64,000 bases of DNA from Cristatella mucedo (GCA_009760855.2 WPIO01000002.1:15295001-15359000), one strand, 5' to 3'; counted from the first letter of the stretch, positions 34,091 through 45,893 are shown. A program made the numbers and translations. Notes: generated from the sequence alone by a model not told the origin.

Positions 34091-34119
34091 CGGGTTTAAA
34101 CGTATTCCACTGCCGTTAA

Positions 34120-35300
34120 TTTTCTAGAGACGTCAACGATATGTTAGTTTTAACCTAGCATCTCCGAAAGTCCGATACAACTTTCATATATTTAATTTTT
34201 GATCTTCGAAAGATTTATATTCGATTATTCCCGAACCATATACTGGTTGCCTCTTTCCTAACAATGCAGCTTGACTCGTTTGCCATGCAGGGCTTGTACG
34301 CAAAGGCGGCTACCGCAGTGGGTCCTGCACGGGGGCATATCCCATTAAGCATTGAATTCCCTAGCAGCCACCAGAAGCAGCGTTTGCGTCTTTCCAAGAA
34401 CTAGTTCTGAGTAGGCACGGATCGATTACATTTGCAGACCGTGAATGAATGTACAGGCTGGTGCATTCTGCAAAGCCCGCTGGAAAGTCATTGCGTTCGT
34501 TGCTGAGTTCTGCCTAACTGCATAGGCTTATAGGAGATCGTGAGTGCGACGGCGGCGGCACGATGAAGAACAAACTCCCCCTTCATGAGTGAGTTCCGGT
34601 ACTGACGAGGATGACTGTGTCGCAAGCAGGCAAACGGAAGCGGGCGAGCGTTAACACTAATGCAGTAGCCGTCGTGGAAGCAGCTCCGGAGTGCGAGTAG
34701 AGAAAATAAGAGAAGGAGACAGCAGGAGTGGGTGACATGCGTAAAAGGCAGACGCACATGTAAGAGTTGTATTGCTCGGCAAGGATATGTCACAAGCCGG
34801 CATGGAGCACGCTCGTTAGGCGGACGGAACGTCGGATGGGGGCGGCCTATGCAGCAGTGAACTGTTTGCCAGGCTTTCGGGTGGAGTGGAGATAAGTGGA
34901 GCAAGTCCCAGTAAGCAGGCTACTTCTTCGTTATGTTTGTAGAGCTGAGTGTTTGCGTTTATGGTTAAGGGCTTCTGGCTATTGACATGCTTCCTTGGTA
35001 AGTGTTGACAATGGTATACACGACCGCTTTTACACGCATCCCATAAGTGACTGGCTGGTGACTACTTATTAGCGCTTCATCTCATCTTGCTAAAGCTATT
35101 TCTATTCTAGGCAGTGGACTTATCCTTATAGAAGAGCTCAGACTAGTCGCTTTGTAACGACCCCCTCCCCCACAGCTGAAGGTGTGTGGCCAGCTCAGCC
35201 ACACCATAGGACTTTTGATTGAGACCTGTGGTAGATTTTATGAAATGGACTCATATCGTTAGTAGGCCAACATTTTAATACTGTTGGTGCGACATCTTGT
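34120..35300. other. Unassigned interval
   Basis: No recognisable protein. The longest frame is a 138-codon minus ORF at 34,488-34,904, Leu/His/Cys-rich and similar to nothing I know. Confidence 0.4.
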
Positions 35301-35309
35301 CAAGCTTAT

Positions 35310-35725
35310 CCTCATGCATTTACGAACATAACTGCAATTCAATAGCTCATAAGAATCTTCCGACTATCGTGATATCATTTTATTATTTTAATGAAATTTT
35401 TATATCGAATCATTTGATTTAAATTTAAATTCATTAGTTATTATTAAAATTAAAATTTAAGAGAATGTTTAATCATTAATTTATTTGTTTATTTCCTCGT
35501 GCATTTATGAACATAACTGCAATTCAATAGCCGATAACAATCTTCCGACTATTTTAATAGTATTGATTCTTCTAATCAAATTTTATTTTAACTTATTTAA
35601 TTTAAATAGGGACTTATTATTCAATATTTAAATTATACTTTAAAATTAATTAATTTATTTAATTTCTCCTGCATTTGTGAAAGTTACTGCAATTCATTAG
35701 CTCATAACGGTCTTCCGAATCTCTC
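35310..35725. repeat. Satellite-like tandem array, three monomers
   Basis: A conserved core of about 55 bp (gcatttacgaacataactgc, then aattcaatagc and cttccgacta) recurs at about 35,315, 35,500 and 35,670. The spacings are about 185 and 170 bp. The DNA between cores is extremely AT-rich and variable. No ORF. Confidence 0.85.
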
Positions 35726-35759
35726 AATTTGAGAGCCCCTGCACAACAAGGTGCCGACA

Positions 35760-35935
35760 CTGGCTGCCACCCACAGGTACCAAGTACTCCTTCATCTCAG
35801 ATTACTCTGATCTCTTATCTAATCTGCATGGAAGAAATTAATCTTTCGGAATTGTGGGTGATTTTAATGTTCATTTTTGATTACCTTTCTTGTAATCTCC
35901 GGTCCTCTGACTTGAGTGGGTAGACAGAGGGCGCT
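35760..35935 (+). mobile_element. LINE endonuclease-domain relic
   Basis: The frame near 35,850 reads GDFNVHF, which resembles the GDFN(V/I)H motif of APE-type endonucleases in non-LTR retrotransposons. Flanking codons are consistent but broken by stops. It is one of the few traces of an EN domain in the window. Confidence 0.5.
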
Positions 35936-35939
35936 CTGA

Positions 35940-36760
35940 AGCCTTAGTACCACACGGCATCGCAGAAATGAGCCGCTGACGATTTTTGATGAGGAGAGGC
36001 TAAAATAGCATTTCGCGGGGGCGAGAGAAGAGCGGGTAAAGACCGGAGTGTGCACTGGTTCCCGCTTCCAATGGTTGAGCAGTGGAGGAAGCAATTCGTC
36101 GGAGTCTCGCTAGCGACAATTTCGATTCAAGCTGAGCCCTCGCTTTCTGCCGAGGGCGAGGTTCACGGAATACATTGTCGTCACACCTCTCAGCACCGCC
36201 ACCTAGCAGAGTTCAGGCTAGCCGCCTCGCCCCAGTCATTTGCTGAGCGAGCATCATCAGCACTGCCTCACCGCAGGACTCGCGATATAGGCCATGGTGA
36301 AAATGAGATGAGTTCGAAGGAGGTTGCCGCCTTCACTGGACGGATTCAAAGAAGCTGGAGTGATGTTGGCGTGGCTAGCCTCCTATAGCTGACCTCGCAG
36401 TGGTTCGGTCCAACAGAGCCTCAGAGTACCCGGTTCTCGGCTGGTTCTGGCTCACGTACCGATGGTGCTGGGTTCGTCGAAGAGTGCTCTTGGCTCGGAG
36501 ACAGGTATGTGAGATTTGTCTGTATTAAGCGGTCATCCTAACATGACATACATTTATCGACCTGAAAACAGACAGCTTTCTTGGGGCGCCACAGAATTGT
36601 ATGATTTTAATTGTCAAATTTATTACGTTTTGCTGGATGCCGCCGACCTCCTGCTTAGTTATTGGAAAGCATGAGACACGGAACTCGTGCATCAATCGTC
36701 AATCACCAACTCATCGTACATTTCATGAGCACAAAGGACAATGTGTCTCCTTGGCTAAAC
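35940..36760. repeat. Upstream part of the duplicated 5' flank of the intact gene
   Basis: 36,400-36,530 matches 11,150-11,260 (ggctggttctggctcacgta against ggctggcctttgctcacgtt). The part before 36,400 has a 112-codon ORF (36,050-36,388) without recognisable similarity. Confidence 0.5.
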
Positions 36761-36765
36761 GCCGA

Positions 36766-36905
36766 GCTGGTTTGGCCCCTGACTGATGCTCGCCTCGACC
36801 AAGGTCTGGCTGAGGTCGTGGGTTCGAGCCCCGTGGCCTATGTAAAGCTTCTGAATGTAGACTAAATTAGCTTAGGGTGCTATATAAATGAAATATATGT
36901 TTTAT
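36766..36905 (+). mobile_element. SINE-1 copy
   Basis: Head gctggtttggcccctgactg, then cgaccaaggtctggctgagg, B-box gggttcgagcccc, then a diverged tail (aagcttctgaatgtagacta). The tail hairpin is weakened (gggtgctatat). Confidence 0.8.
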
Positions 36906-37560
36906 AAGCTGCTTCGGGTTCTAGTAGCCTGGATTCATCTTCGATTGGTCCGCCGAGTGAACGATTCTATCGGGCGAAGGTACTACCTAGTGCAGTGGAA
37001 ACCAGAGAGACATATCACTGTTGAAAATTAAAGAGTTTGACGTGACATAACAATATGCAGATGATACCACTGAATGCCATGCTGCTCCAATATCGCACTT
37101 TGAGACAGAACAACGGCAATTGCTGCATTCAGGCATCTTAGGAGTTTACAGACAGCTGAGATCTGTTTGATCGTTACAGCTGAAAATGCCAACGTAGTCT
37201 TTTGTAGCATAGGATAAAATACGTGACTGTATCGTAATGATTCCTAGTGGCAGAGCGAGGGGGTTGGCAGGAGGCTAGCTGCCTTCCTAGAGCTGTGAGG
37301 GGCCACTACTCTCAGTGGCCTGGCCACCCAACGAAGGGGCAGTGACCTGCTCCACCGTGCATACCTAGAATCACTTGAGCTGCTGGCAAGCAGTGCCGTT
37401 TATACTGAGGATAGGATAGGTACCGCGGTATTATGTGCAGCTTTCAATCGATGAGCAACCGTTAACAGTCTATCAAATGGACATATACCAACCATTACGT
37501 GCTACAGTTTTTCAATTAATTTGGGTATTATAATATGCGTGAAAATGCTGGGGTTACCCT
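36905..37560. repeat. Duplicated 5' flank of the intact gene (partner 11,560-12,100)
   Basis: Shares atcttcgattggt/c, atcgcactttgagaca and tagcataggataaaa/gacaaaa with the flank of the 12.6 kb pseudogene. No ORF is conserved. Confidence 0.65.
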
Positions 37561-37689
37561 CGAAGTTTCGGCATTAGATCATCTACGGAGGCCACTGTCC
37601 GGCATCTTTCAGTCTTTTTTGCGTTTTTTAGTCGTTTTTTTGTTCTCCAGCACGTAGCCACATATCTATAGTTTTTCACGGTATGCGCA

Positions 37690-38685
37690 ACTCTTCTAAA
37701 TTGTATAATTTTAAAGCTGACTTACTATGTATGGGCAAATTGGGATTCAGAAATCGGAGAGGTCAACGCTCAATATGAAATAAACTCTGCCAGCATATCT
37801 CCTGTTAAACCTGCACGAAATCTAGGTGTCATTTTCCAAAGTGACCTTTTGACGCCCCTATCAGCTCCACATTCAAGTCTGACTACTGTCAGTTACATAA
37901 TATTGGTTACATTTAGGATTGTTTAGACGAGCGTGCCGCATCTAAATTAGTCCATTCACTTGTGACGCCCTGTCTTGACTTCTGCAACTTACTGCTTGCT
38001 GGCCTAACTGTCTGGGCACTCAAGCACGTACGGCTGCTGCATAAACTCTGCAGATGGGCTTATCTGTCATGAGCCTTCTCAGTGGTCACATCACACCACT
38101 TCTCACAGACCTGCTCTGACTCACAGTCCAGCAACGAATCGACTTCAAGGTTTTGTCACGGACTTTCCGGTCCCTACATTCTTCGAATCCAGCCTACCTA
38201 TCAGATTTTCTCCCAAATTAAGCTAAGCATCGTTTCATACGCTTTACAAAATTCAAGTGTATAACCATACCTCGTACAAACCTCAAATACTTTGGGCACC
38301 ACGCCTTGAGTTACAATGCTCCAAAAGCGTGAAACTCAATCCCGACATTCCTCACGACGTCTTCAAACTTGACCACATTTAAGAAGAAACTAAAAACGCA
38401 TCTAATTGTGAGAGGATTAAGTGGGTACTTGTGTTTTATGTTTGTCTTTTATGTGCTTACGGGTGCTGACACGGTTGCATGCTGCCACTTATCACACTTG
38501 CACACTGACCATGTGCATGTTATTTCTAACCTTGATGTTGTTGTTGTTGTTTATAGAGCATGCTACCACTAACCATTTGACGGTGCTTACTTTGCAGCAA
38601 TTGTAAAGCACTTAGAAGGATATTAAGTTCACAGATGGCGCTTAATGCAATGTATTAGCATTTTCATTATTTTTACGGTACCATA
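37690..38685 (+). mobile_element. LINE-A 3' half, decayed
   Basis: Sense copy from the post-YADD region (SASISPVKPARNLGVIF near 37,785) to the 3' UTR and tail near 38,680. It splits the duplicated flank of the intact gene; the flank resumes around 39,240. Confidence 0.8.
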
Positions 38686-38689
38686 TATA

Positions 38690-39650
38690 ACTCGAAAGCT
38701 TCTCACAGGACATGAGACGTATTATAACAATACAAGCATCGTCCTTTGATCTCTTAGTAGTTTGAATAGGTTAGGTCAGCCAAGGGACCACGGTTCAATG
38801 GTGTAGTGATGGTATAAACATCGGGACAAGTACTATTTAAGTGTGACGTGCATCAGAAAACGGGAAGGTCGCCGAGTACTGGTAGGAAAATAATGTAAAG
38901 CTTGTATACTAATTTCCAACTTAGTGCTACATTCTCGCCATTAAAGGCAGCACCACACATTTCATACCAGCAGTGACTTTGCGAAGGAAAGTGCCTTTCC
39001 AAACTCATTATCAAGAACGACGGAAATCCAGCTGAACGACTGCCTCCAGATACGTTAATACATCCATAAAATTGAAAAGTAGCGCAACCCTTAATTAAGT
39101 CCAGTTTTAAATATCGCACTTGTTAAGGAAGCATAAGCAAATTGACCCATTGAGAAATTTAGGTTTGCACAAGATTTGATATTTCGAAATGGGCAAAAGG
39201 CAAATCAATTCAGGTATTAGAGCTGGATGAGTTTTGGGTGTATGTTTTTCTGCTCCTACTATTAGCATAAGCTTAAACTGCTGCCGACTAATGTGCTTAC
39301 AAAAAGCTCAAATTAAAATGGTAGATTGCTCTAATAATGTAAAATTTGTAAAATGGATTACATGGATACTTCTTATCAAAAACATAGTTTAGAGAGTCTA
39401 CTGCTAACATAAACTAAGTATATTTATTATTCTACGAAAATATATTAGTGGATTTTGCCTAAAGTGATCAAGAGTGGGGCGTCTCAATTTTGGGTTTGAG
39501 ATCAAGCACAATTGCATGCTTAGCCCAAGGTTCAGCTACCTTGTCAAAATAAATGGTTCGCTTCTGAACAGCAGATGACGAGGACAAAGTCGTGCCCTCA
39601 TCACAGTGAAAACAGAAAAAAGTTCATGTCACGACGGTCACTCAGTCAGG
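38690..39650. repeat. Rest of the duplicated 5' flank
   Basis: 39,240-39,520 aligns with 12,130-12,410 (ttattattctacgaaaa against ttattattctacaaaaa). The first 500 bp show no partner and no gene. Confidence 0.5.
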
Positions 39651-39875
39651 CATCGAAGACCGGTCGTTCATAAAATGCCTTCATTGCGAGAGGAACAGCA
39701 CACACGATTTTGAAATATACAGCCGTGATTGAAAGCTTTACGCTGTGTGTGCTTAAGCATTGACCAAAGTTTGCTATTACTTTGGCAGTTGTCAGGAACA
39801 AAAGAGCCCACAGTATTAGCTGCAGAGCCTCGGACCGCTGCTGTAGTGGCTGACTGGGACGACGGTGCACCAGTG

Positions 39876-41961
39876 ATGAAGAAGACAGTCGCTGAGCTGC
39901 TGCTCTGCATTATGGTCTTTGTCGGTCGGGTGAGTGAATACGCCTTGGAGTCGGATGGGCCTTGGCACATCGGAAGACTCTGCAATTACTGTCTCGTGCC
40001 TCTGTCAGTGTCCATGCAATCCGAAGAGTCTCCGGTGGACCGAGGAGTGAATACGCCTCGGACCGGTCTGATGGCCCTTGGCACACCAGCTTAGAGCTGT
40101 CGTCTTCCGCCCTCAAATCGTACTGGTGCCATTTTGGTAGCCGAGGCCACGTCTTGTGCTGTCATGCTTGGCTGATGTCACAGCTTGAGTAACATACTAT
40201 GCCACTATGCTATGCCACTGCAGAGGCGAGTTCCGATTACTTTTAGGGCTTATGTCTCAACTCCCTGGGGCCTACGCTCATGGACCTCAGGCAGATGACC
40301 GGAGTGCCGGTCGAAGACTCAGCCATAATCTTCGTGTCACAGTCGGCAGGCCTGTTCGTGGGCTCGCTCACGGCAAAGCAAATATTTGACAAGATCAACC
40401 ACCAGCTGGTCATGGCCTTGGCATTGCTCGGACAAGCGATATGCACGGCAACCATACCCGTTTCACCACTTCTCCCCGTCATGTGCATTGCCTTTGGTGG
40501 TCAGGGCTTCTTCATAGGGGTGGCCGCAATAGGTGAGTTAAACAGCTGTTTTTCAGTATCGAAGAGCTTGAACTGCAGCTGTTCGATTCTCCCCCTTCCG
40601 TGACCAAGTTGTTTGGTGATCAGTGTCTGCAGCAACTAATCAATAGGCGTGGCTAAGTGAGCCGGAGCCGCCTTCGCTCATAATTTTACCTTGATGTCTT
40701 AGGTGTAATCACACTTTGCCTCAAGCTTGGTGGTCAGAAGCGAAACGGTATGTACTTGCAAGCCGTCTACTTGGGCGTGTCGGTTGGATCCATTGTCGGA
40801 CCTTTCATGGCCACACCATTCCTGTCGGTGGAAGCCAGACGTCAAGGCTCAAGCAAAATAATTGACCTACTTCTGGCGACAAAGGATCCGCCTAGCGACA
40901 ACGTTCCAGGGAGTACTGGTTTCGATGGCAACAGAGTTCCCTTACCAATCCAAAATGCATCAGTGTCCACAGATGCAGGCTCACTGCCATTGGCTACAAT
41001 TGCCACCCTGCAGCCAGAGAGTAACACTTTCTTAGCCGCTGTGGGCTTGTCAAATATTGGATCGACTTTCAACACTTCTGCACACATTCTTGCCGCGTCA
41101 GCTTTCAGTGCATCTGTCATGACTCTCCATAATGGAAGTGCTGCAGGACTTAATTACACCGCTACAAACGTCGTGTATGACTATTTACTAATAGCCGCCA
41201 TAGTGGTTGTACCATCGATAGGATTTTTTATTCTATATACTTTGAGGAAGCCAGCTGAATGCTTTGGTTTAACAGCAGTTGGTGAATCAGCATCAACGCC
41301 AGGCCACAAGACGTGCTGTGGCAGCTTAAGCTGGCAGCCGTTAAGAGCGGTTTGTGGCTCGTCTCCGCCCATTGCATTCTTCTTAGCATTGCTCTTTCTG
41401 CAGTGTCTTGTGTTCTTCGGTATGCAGGACTGCTACTCCAACTTGTTGACCACGTTCGTCGTCCTTAGTGATCTACAGCTGCCGAAGGTACGCGGCGTGT
41501 ATGCAACTTCGACTTTCTGGGCAGCCATTTGCTTCGGCCGTCTGAACGGTATCTGGATAGCCCGGTTCGTGTCTCCATACAAGATGCTGCTCGTCGACAC
41601 GGTGCTCGCTGTGGCAGCTGCCGTTGTACTAATTTTCTTTGGACAGAGGAGCGAGTACGTGTTGTGGGTATTCTCGGCAGTTCTTGGCTTCGCCTTCGCC
41701 ACAGTGAACGCAGCCACAATCTCTTGGGCGGCTAGCTGTGTAAGCAGCAACGGCTACCTGCTGACGATCATTATGATGGGACGGTGTACTGGTCTACTGA
41801 CCGTACCGACGGTAGTTGCAGCCGTTTTTCGTGCCGCTGGTGCAATGTCCCTCATGAGAGGGCTCATGACTGTAACCATAGTTCACCTGATATGCTTCGT
41901 GGCAGCAGAGCTCATAGTAAGGCGCTTCGGTGTTAGTGGCAAGCTTTACGGAAAGAAGTAG
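39876..41961 (+). CDS. MFSD4/NaGLT1-like major facilitator transporter (three exons)
   Basis: Proposed exons: 39,876-39,929 (donor GTGAGT), 40,247-40,532 (acceptor ttttag, donor GTGAGT) and 40,703-41,961 (acceptor cttag). The phases join cleanly into 532 residues, close to vertebrate MFSD4A (about 510). Joins give GLCLNSLGPTLMDLRQMTG, like the FGLCIAFLGPTLLDLR opening of MFSD4A, and GVITLCLKLGGQ then MYLQAVYLGVSVGSIVGPF, like its VFLQVLHFFVGFG region. STFWAAICFGRLNGIWIARF (about 384-403) matches the conserved LFWGFITLGRL segment. A loop of about 100 residues (160-265) has four N-glycosylation sequons (198, 237, 257, 264). Family members are plasma-membrane carriers; sugar transport is inferred from homology. 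The start is uncertain: the 12.6 kb copy begins with ATG at a site that is TTA here, so I chose the next in-frame ATG. Confidence 0.85.
39930..40246 (+). other. Intron 1 of the MFSD4-like gene
   Basis: GTGAGT donor, ttttag acceptor, phase 0, 317 bp. A run of 60-80 bp inside repeats exon-like phrases (gagtgaatacgcctcgga near 40,044 and gagtgaatacgccttgga near 39,932), a small tandem duplication within the intron. Confidence 0.8.
40533..40702 (+). other. Intron 2 of the MFSD4-like gene
   Basis: 170 bp, phase 1, GTGAGT donor and cttag acceptor. The homologous intron in the 12.6 kb copy (13,450-13,620) is almost the same length and still alignable. Confidence 0.85.
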
Positions 41962-41980
41962 ACGACGTCCATCGGTTCGC

Positions 41981-42055
41981 CGTCTCTCACAGCACTTCCA
42001 TTGAAGCCTAGGAAGTAATCCTTCATAGGCTTCAATGGAAGTGCTGTGAGAGACG
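41981..42055. repeat. Perfect 30-bp inverted repeat just after the transporter stop codon
   Basis: Arms 41,981-42,010 and 42,026-42,055 are exact reverse complements with a 15-bp spacer. They begin 20 bp after the stop codon, so they lie in the presumed 3' UTR. The pseudogene copy at 14.9 kb has only the right arm (aggcttcaatggaagtgctg), so the left arm is new in this copy. It would form a strong RNA hairpin. Confidence 0.95.
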
Positions 42056-42059
42056 ACAG

Positions 42060-42630
42060 CTCGAACGGTAGCCGATTGAAGCGAATGCTAGCGATTAATT
42101 ACCTTGTATCGGGAAGAAGTGATATTTTGAGCATTTGAGTCAGTCATCATTCTACGCTTGAAATCATCCACAGTGCTTCAGCATTGTTAGTGACATAATA
42201 TCGACATGCACGAAAATCAATGTTCGAGCCAAGTGAAGCAGCCTGCAGGTTCACTAGCTGTACTTGCTATCCTCGAGCTCTATTAAATTTCCATGCTTCC
42301 ATGCAGGGCAACTACCAAAAAGGATCTCTTACAAATGACTGAGAGACTATTCGCAGATAAATGACAATAGTCTGGGACCTAAGTTTTGTATGTGTCAGTT
42401 TTCATTTTACTTGGGGCCAAATTTTGGCAGTAACAATCTAAACTGACGATTTTAATCAAGACGTGGCTAGGTTAAGGACTTTCTCAAATCTAAAGTTAGG
42501 GTTGTGTTGCTGTCAAATAATGGTGTCTCCTATGATCCTTATATGTTATATGTTTGTGAAAAAGCACACCATTTGTTTTATTCTTAGTCACTGGCTTTTT
42601 TCTTAGCAAGCAAACATCGACCTTTCAGCT
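42060..42630. other. Downstream flank of the intact gene
   Basis: The first 250 bp match 14,930-15,220 (gattaattaccttgtatcgg). The remainder to the LINE-A tail has no partner and no ORF. Confidence 0.6.
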
Positions 42631-42631
42631 G

Positions 42632-43915
42632 TTTATAATAATATCAATAATAACAATAATAATAATGCACTTGATAAAGCGCCCCCAAATAACTCAATCT
42701 TTTTCTTGGCGCTTTACATTTGCTGCAAAAGGAAATGCAAGTGAATGGTGAGTAATATCATGCATGATAAACAAACAACACGAATAACGTGGTTAGTGGT
42801 GACATTCACAGCGTCAGCCTGCGAATGTGGTTAGTGGCCGCATGCAGTGTAAGCATGCATAAGCAACTGAAGGACGATTCACAGAGACCCACTAAATGCT
42901 GTCCTAAGTAGGCGTGTTTTGAAGTTCTTTTTCATTGTGGTCAAGTCAGGGGATGTTCTGGTGCAAGTCGGAGGAGAGTTCTAGGCTTTGGGAGCATACT
43001 AACTAAATGCACGGTCTCCAGAAAATTTGAGGTTTGGACGAGGTATCGGTAGACTGTTGGTATCCAAAAAGCGGATGGCACGATGCTTGGCCTGCTGGGG
43101 GAGTAGATCTGAGAGATAGGCTGGCGCCAAAGAATGAAGTGACCAGAAAGTGAGCGACAAACTCTTGAAGTCAATCCATTGCTTGACTGGTAGCCAGTGC
43201 AGGTTGGCTAGAAGTGGTGCGATGTGGCAACTCCGAAGCTCACGACAGACAAGCCTAGCTGGGGAGTTTTGCACCAGCTGCAATCGCCTGATCGCACATG
43301 CCTGTAGGCCAGTAAGCAGTGAGTTGCAGAAGTCGAGACGGGATGTTGCAAATGTATGGACCAACTCAGACGTGGTTTCCTTATCTAAACAAGCCCGAAT
43401 TTTAGTAATGTTATGTAGCTGAAAGTAGGCAGACTTGACTGTGGAGCTGATGTGGTCGTCTAGCTATAGGTCACTTTGGATCATGACACCTAGATTGTGA
43501 GCTGATTCAACAGGAGATATGCCGGCAGAGCGAATTTTGAGTGTCAGCCTTTCCAATTTCTGAATCACACTGGGTTTGCCCATAACTAGTAAGTTAGTTT
43601 TGTCATTGTTTAGTTTTAGAAAATTTGCTGCCATCCATGGTCGGATGTCGTCAATACATGCAGCAAGTGAATTTAGAGAATTTGATGTGCTCAAAGGCTG
43701 GGAGGGATCAAAGCAAGGTACAACTGAGTGTCATTCGCATAGAAGTGAAAGCCTAGATTGTGCTTGGCATTCACATCAGCAAGAGAGATAGTCCGTGATA
43801 AGAACCGGCCTAGCACGGAGCCCTGAGGTACCCCATATTTCAGAGGTACCTCGGATGATCTTTATCCATTCACGTCAATACTCTGGAGTCTCCTACTGAG
43901 ATAGGACCTGAACCT
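42632..43915 (-). mobile_element. LINE-A copy, 5'-truncated
   Basis: Antisense: tail (ATT)n type, hairpin, UTR, C-terminal coding (open at 42,999-43,364 with LLANLHWLPVKQWID) and thumb (open at 43,464-43,694). The YADD region near 43,740 is frameshifted. It is truncated upstream of GVPQGS near 43,912. It sits downstream of the gene in the same relative position and orientation as the copy at 15.2-15.9 kb. Confidence 0.9.
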
Positions 43916-44330
43916 TTATGCATTCCCTGGACGTACTCTATTATTCGCTGGCTAAATGAAGCCATGGGATCTGAACACTCAGACCTAGCGATTTTGATAA
44001 CTTCTCTTACGGTTCCAAGAAGTAGGTCAATTGTTTCGATAAACGTAAAACACTTTTAAACAATACTAAATGAAGCTCACTAACAACAAAATTATAATAC
44101 CCAGACAGCATCCAAAAGCTGCAAACAAAGCAAGTCAATTGATACTCCCTACAGCTGTTTTCATTCGTGACCGTTACGTCTAATGATTTAAAAAGTGAAA
44201 TAATATAGTGTTTGACTGATATTTACCGTCAATATGTGTTGCATGCTTTCCTACTTTTTTTGGGCTCATTAGCAACAAACCTATCGAGCAGGCACAAACG
44301 TAAATTGCTACGAAGGTCTGCGAGTCTATC
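43916..44330. other. Unassigned interval
   Basis: AT-leaning sequence with no gene or recognised repeat. Confidence 0.4.
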
Positions 44331-44334
44331 TGAT

Positions 44335-45075
44335 AGAGTTTCCGCAAACACTAAAGTGTCCGTTCACTGATGCGAATAGGTGTTAAATAGATTACAAACT
44401 GCCAGGTGCTGTAGTTATTTTAGTCACTTAAAAATAGGCTTAGTGATAGTGACAGTTCAACGGCGTTTAAGGAATAAACATGAATTACCCATTTAACCCT
44501 CCTTCAAGACTCAACGATAATATATTGATTGAAAATATCAGGTGGAAAGCAAAAACCTACACAAAGACAACGCAAATATGTGCAGAAAAACAATACAATC
44601 TTTTCTGGCGTCTCTATAGCACCATAGTTGGTGATGCGACCAACGTACGTCAGTGTTCAGACGAGACTAACGAAAGTCAAAGCACACATAGCTCAAGCGT
44701 CTGGAGTGGCGTTGCCACACTTTAAGCAACCCCGTTATTGTATCGTCCTTGACCAACGGAATTGGCATCAAGGTGGATGCAATCTGTCGACACGCAGCAG
44801 ACTTGAGACCAACGCAGTAGGTAAAGAGCTAGTAGGCACAAACAGTAGCTCTTGTAACACTGTTTTCACCAACGAGCTCGGCTCATATCATCGGCCGAGA
44901 TGTAACCAGCGATTTTCACCACTGTATGGGGACTCATTGCTGACTGCTTAGCTGTTTTAAATAGAGAATTGCTTTGAACGCTCGATGGTTCTATGATTTA
45001 TTTGCTCGTGTCGGATGTGCTGATTTTTACACTGGATTTTTAGACTATTGTATAAATAAAATATAACCTATGTGG
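44335..45075. repeat. Duplicated block (partner 16,060-17,390), also left end of a local tandem duplication
   Basis: Same order of landmarks as at 16.06-17.39 kb but lacking its middle 350 bp. It ends with the tgtataaataaaatata polyadenylation-type phrase. From about 44,730 onward it is also repeated at 45,895-46,260. Confidence 0.65.
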
Positions 45076-45893
45076 AGTTAAGTTTAATGGTATGCTATTT
45101 TCTCCTGCAAAAGATTGCGGGCAACAAATCCAGTCTCAAAAAGACTTTTGAAAAATTGCTAATAGCTTGAAGAGATTTTTGCACTTTTAGTACTTATTCT
45201 GACTACAGAACATTCTCATTTTACGACCAATGCACCCGGTAAATCGAGCTTTTGGTTTACTCCAGCTCACTATCAAGCCGTTCTCGAGGTGCAAAGCGAT
45301 TAGTTTGTGCATGTTGTCAAATCTAGTCTATCCTCTAGTTCCATAGATTGTGCACCTGTAACCAAAATTTCTACCAGTCTTGACTTGGCTGACTAGCTAA
45401 TGCTTAGCTGATTATGTTGAATTGTTCCGTGAGGCAAGTTGTTGACACTTCTCGATGGCTGCCTCAGAAAGTATGCTATTTGGTGGAAGATATTGTACGA
45501 ATGCGAGGCCTCCCTGGTGATAACTTGGAAGATGTATTTTTACAAAGTGATCACGACTGCTGTTGTTGAGGGATATATGAAGGGTCTTTAAGAGATGCGC
45601 CTACCGTGAATGCTGGAGACAGCTTAAAGTATATTTTACTTATCAATCTGCTAATTGGTTCATTAGCGACAACAGGCATGGTAAGATAAAAAAATATAAA
45701 AGTTACTAGTTTTATAGATGTATGGAGAATAATTTTTTGGTAATACTTGTCTGCCACGTCCACATGCGAAGCCAGCGTATCGCTCTACCGGTAATTCATC
45801 CGGCCCTTCAATGGGTGAGTCGCCAATATCTCTAGATTGCCAAGCCCCATGCCTCCTGCTGCCACAGCTCCAACTCCCACCTGAGCGTCAGAC
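44730..45893. repeat. Tandem duplication, unit 1 (period about 1,168 bp)
   Basis: Repeats as 45,895-47,060. Landmarks ctcgatggctgcctcagaaa (45,451 and 46,620) and ctgagcgtca (45,881 and 47,048) give offsets of 1,169 and 1,167. On the minus strand near 45,760-45,893 a frame reads DAQVGVGAVAAGGMGLGN then EILATHPLKG. This is nearly the same as in unit 2, but an in-frame stop follows. Confidence 0.85.

Noticed and set aside
33530-34099. 189-codon Ala/Ser/Pro ORF
   Set aside because: Same minisatellite in another frame.
33370-34119. 249-codon Arg/Cys-rich ORF
   Set aside because: Most of it is the 15-bp minisatellite. A repeat whose period is divisible by three stays open in all frames. Only the first about 55 codons have any claim to be coding.
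36785-36840. Possible functional tRNA gene (SINE-1 head)
   Set aside because: Same reason. The sequence recurs at 10.65, 21.8 and 50.7 kb with a LINE-like tail.
41433-41750. Minus-strand ORFs across the intact transporter
   Set aside because: Antisense shadows of a well-supported exon. The same shadows appear at 14.35-14.67 kb because the sequence is duplicated.
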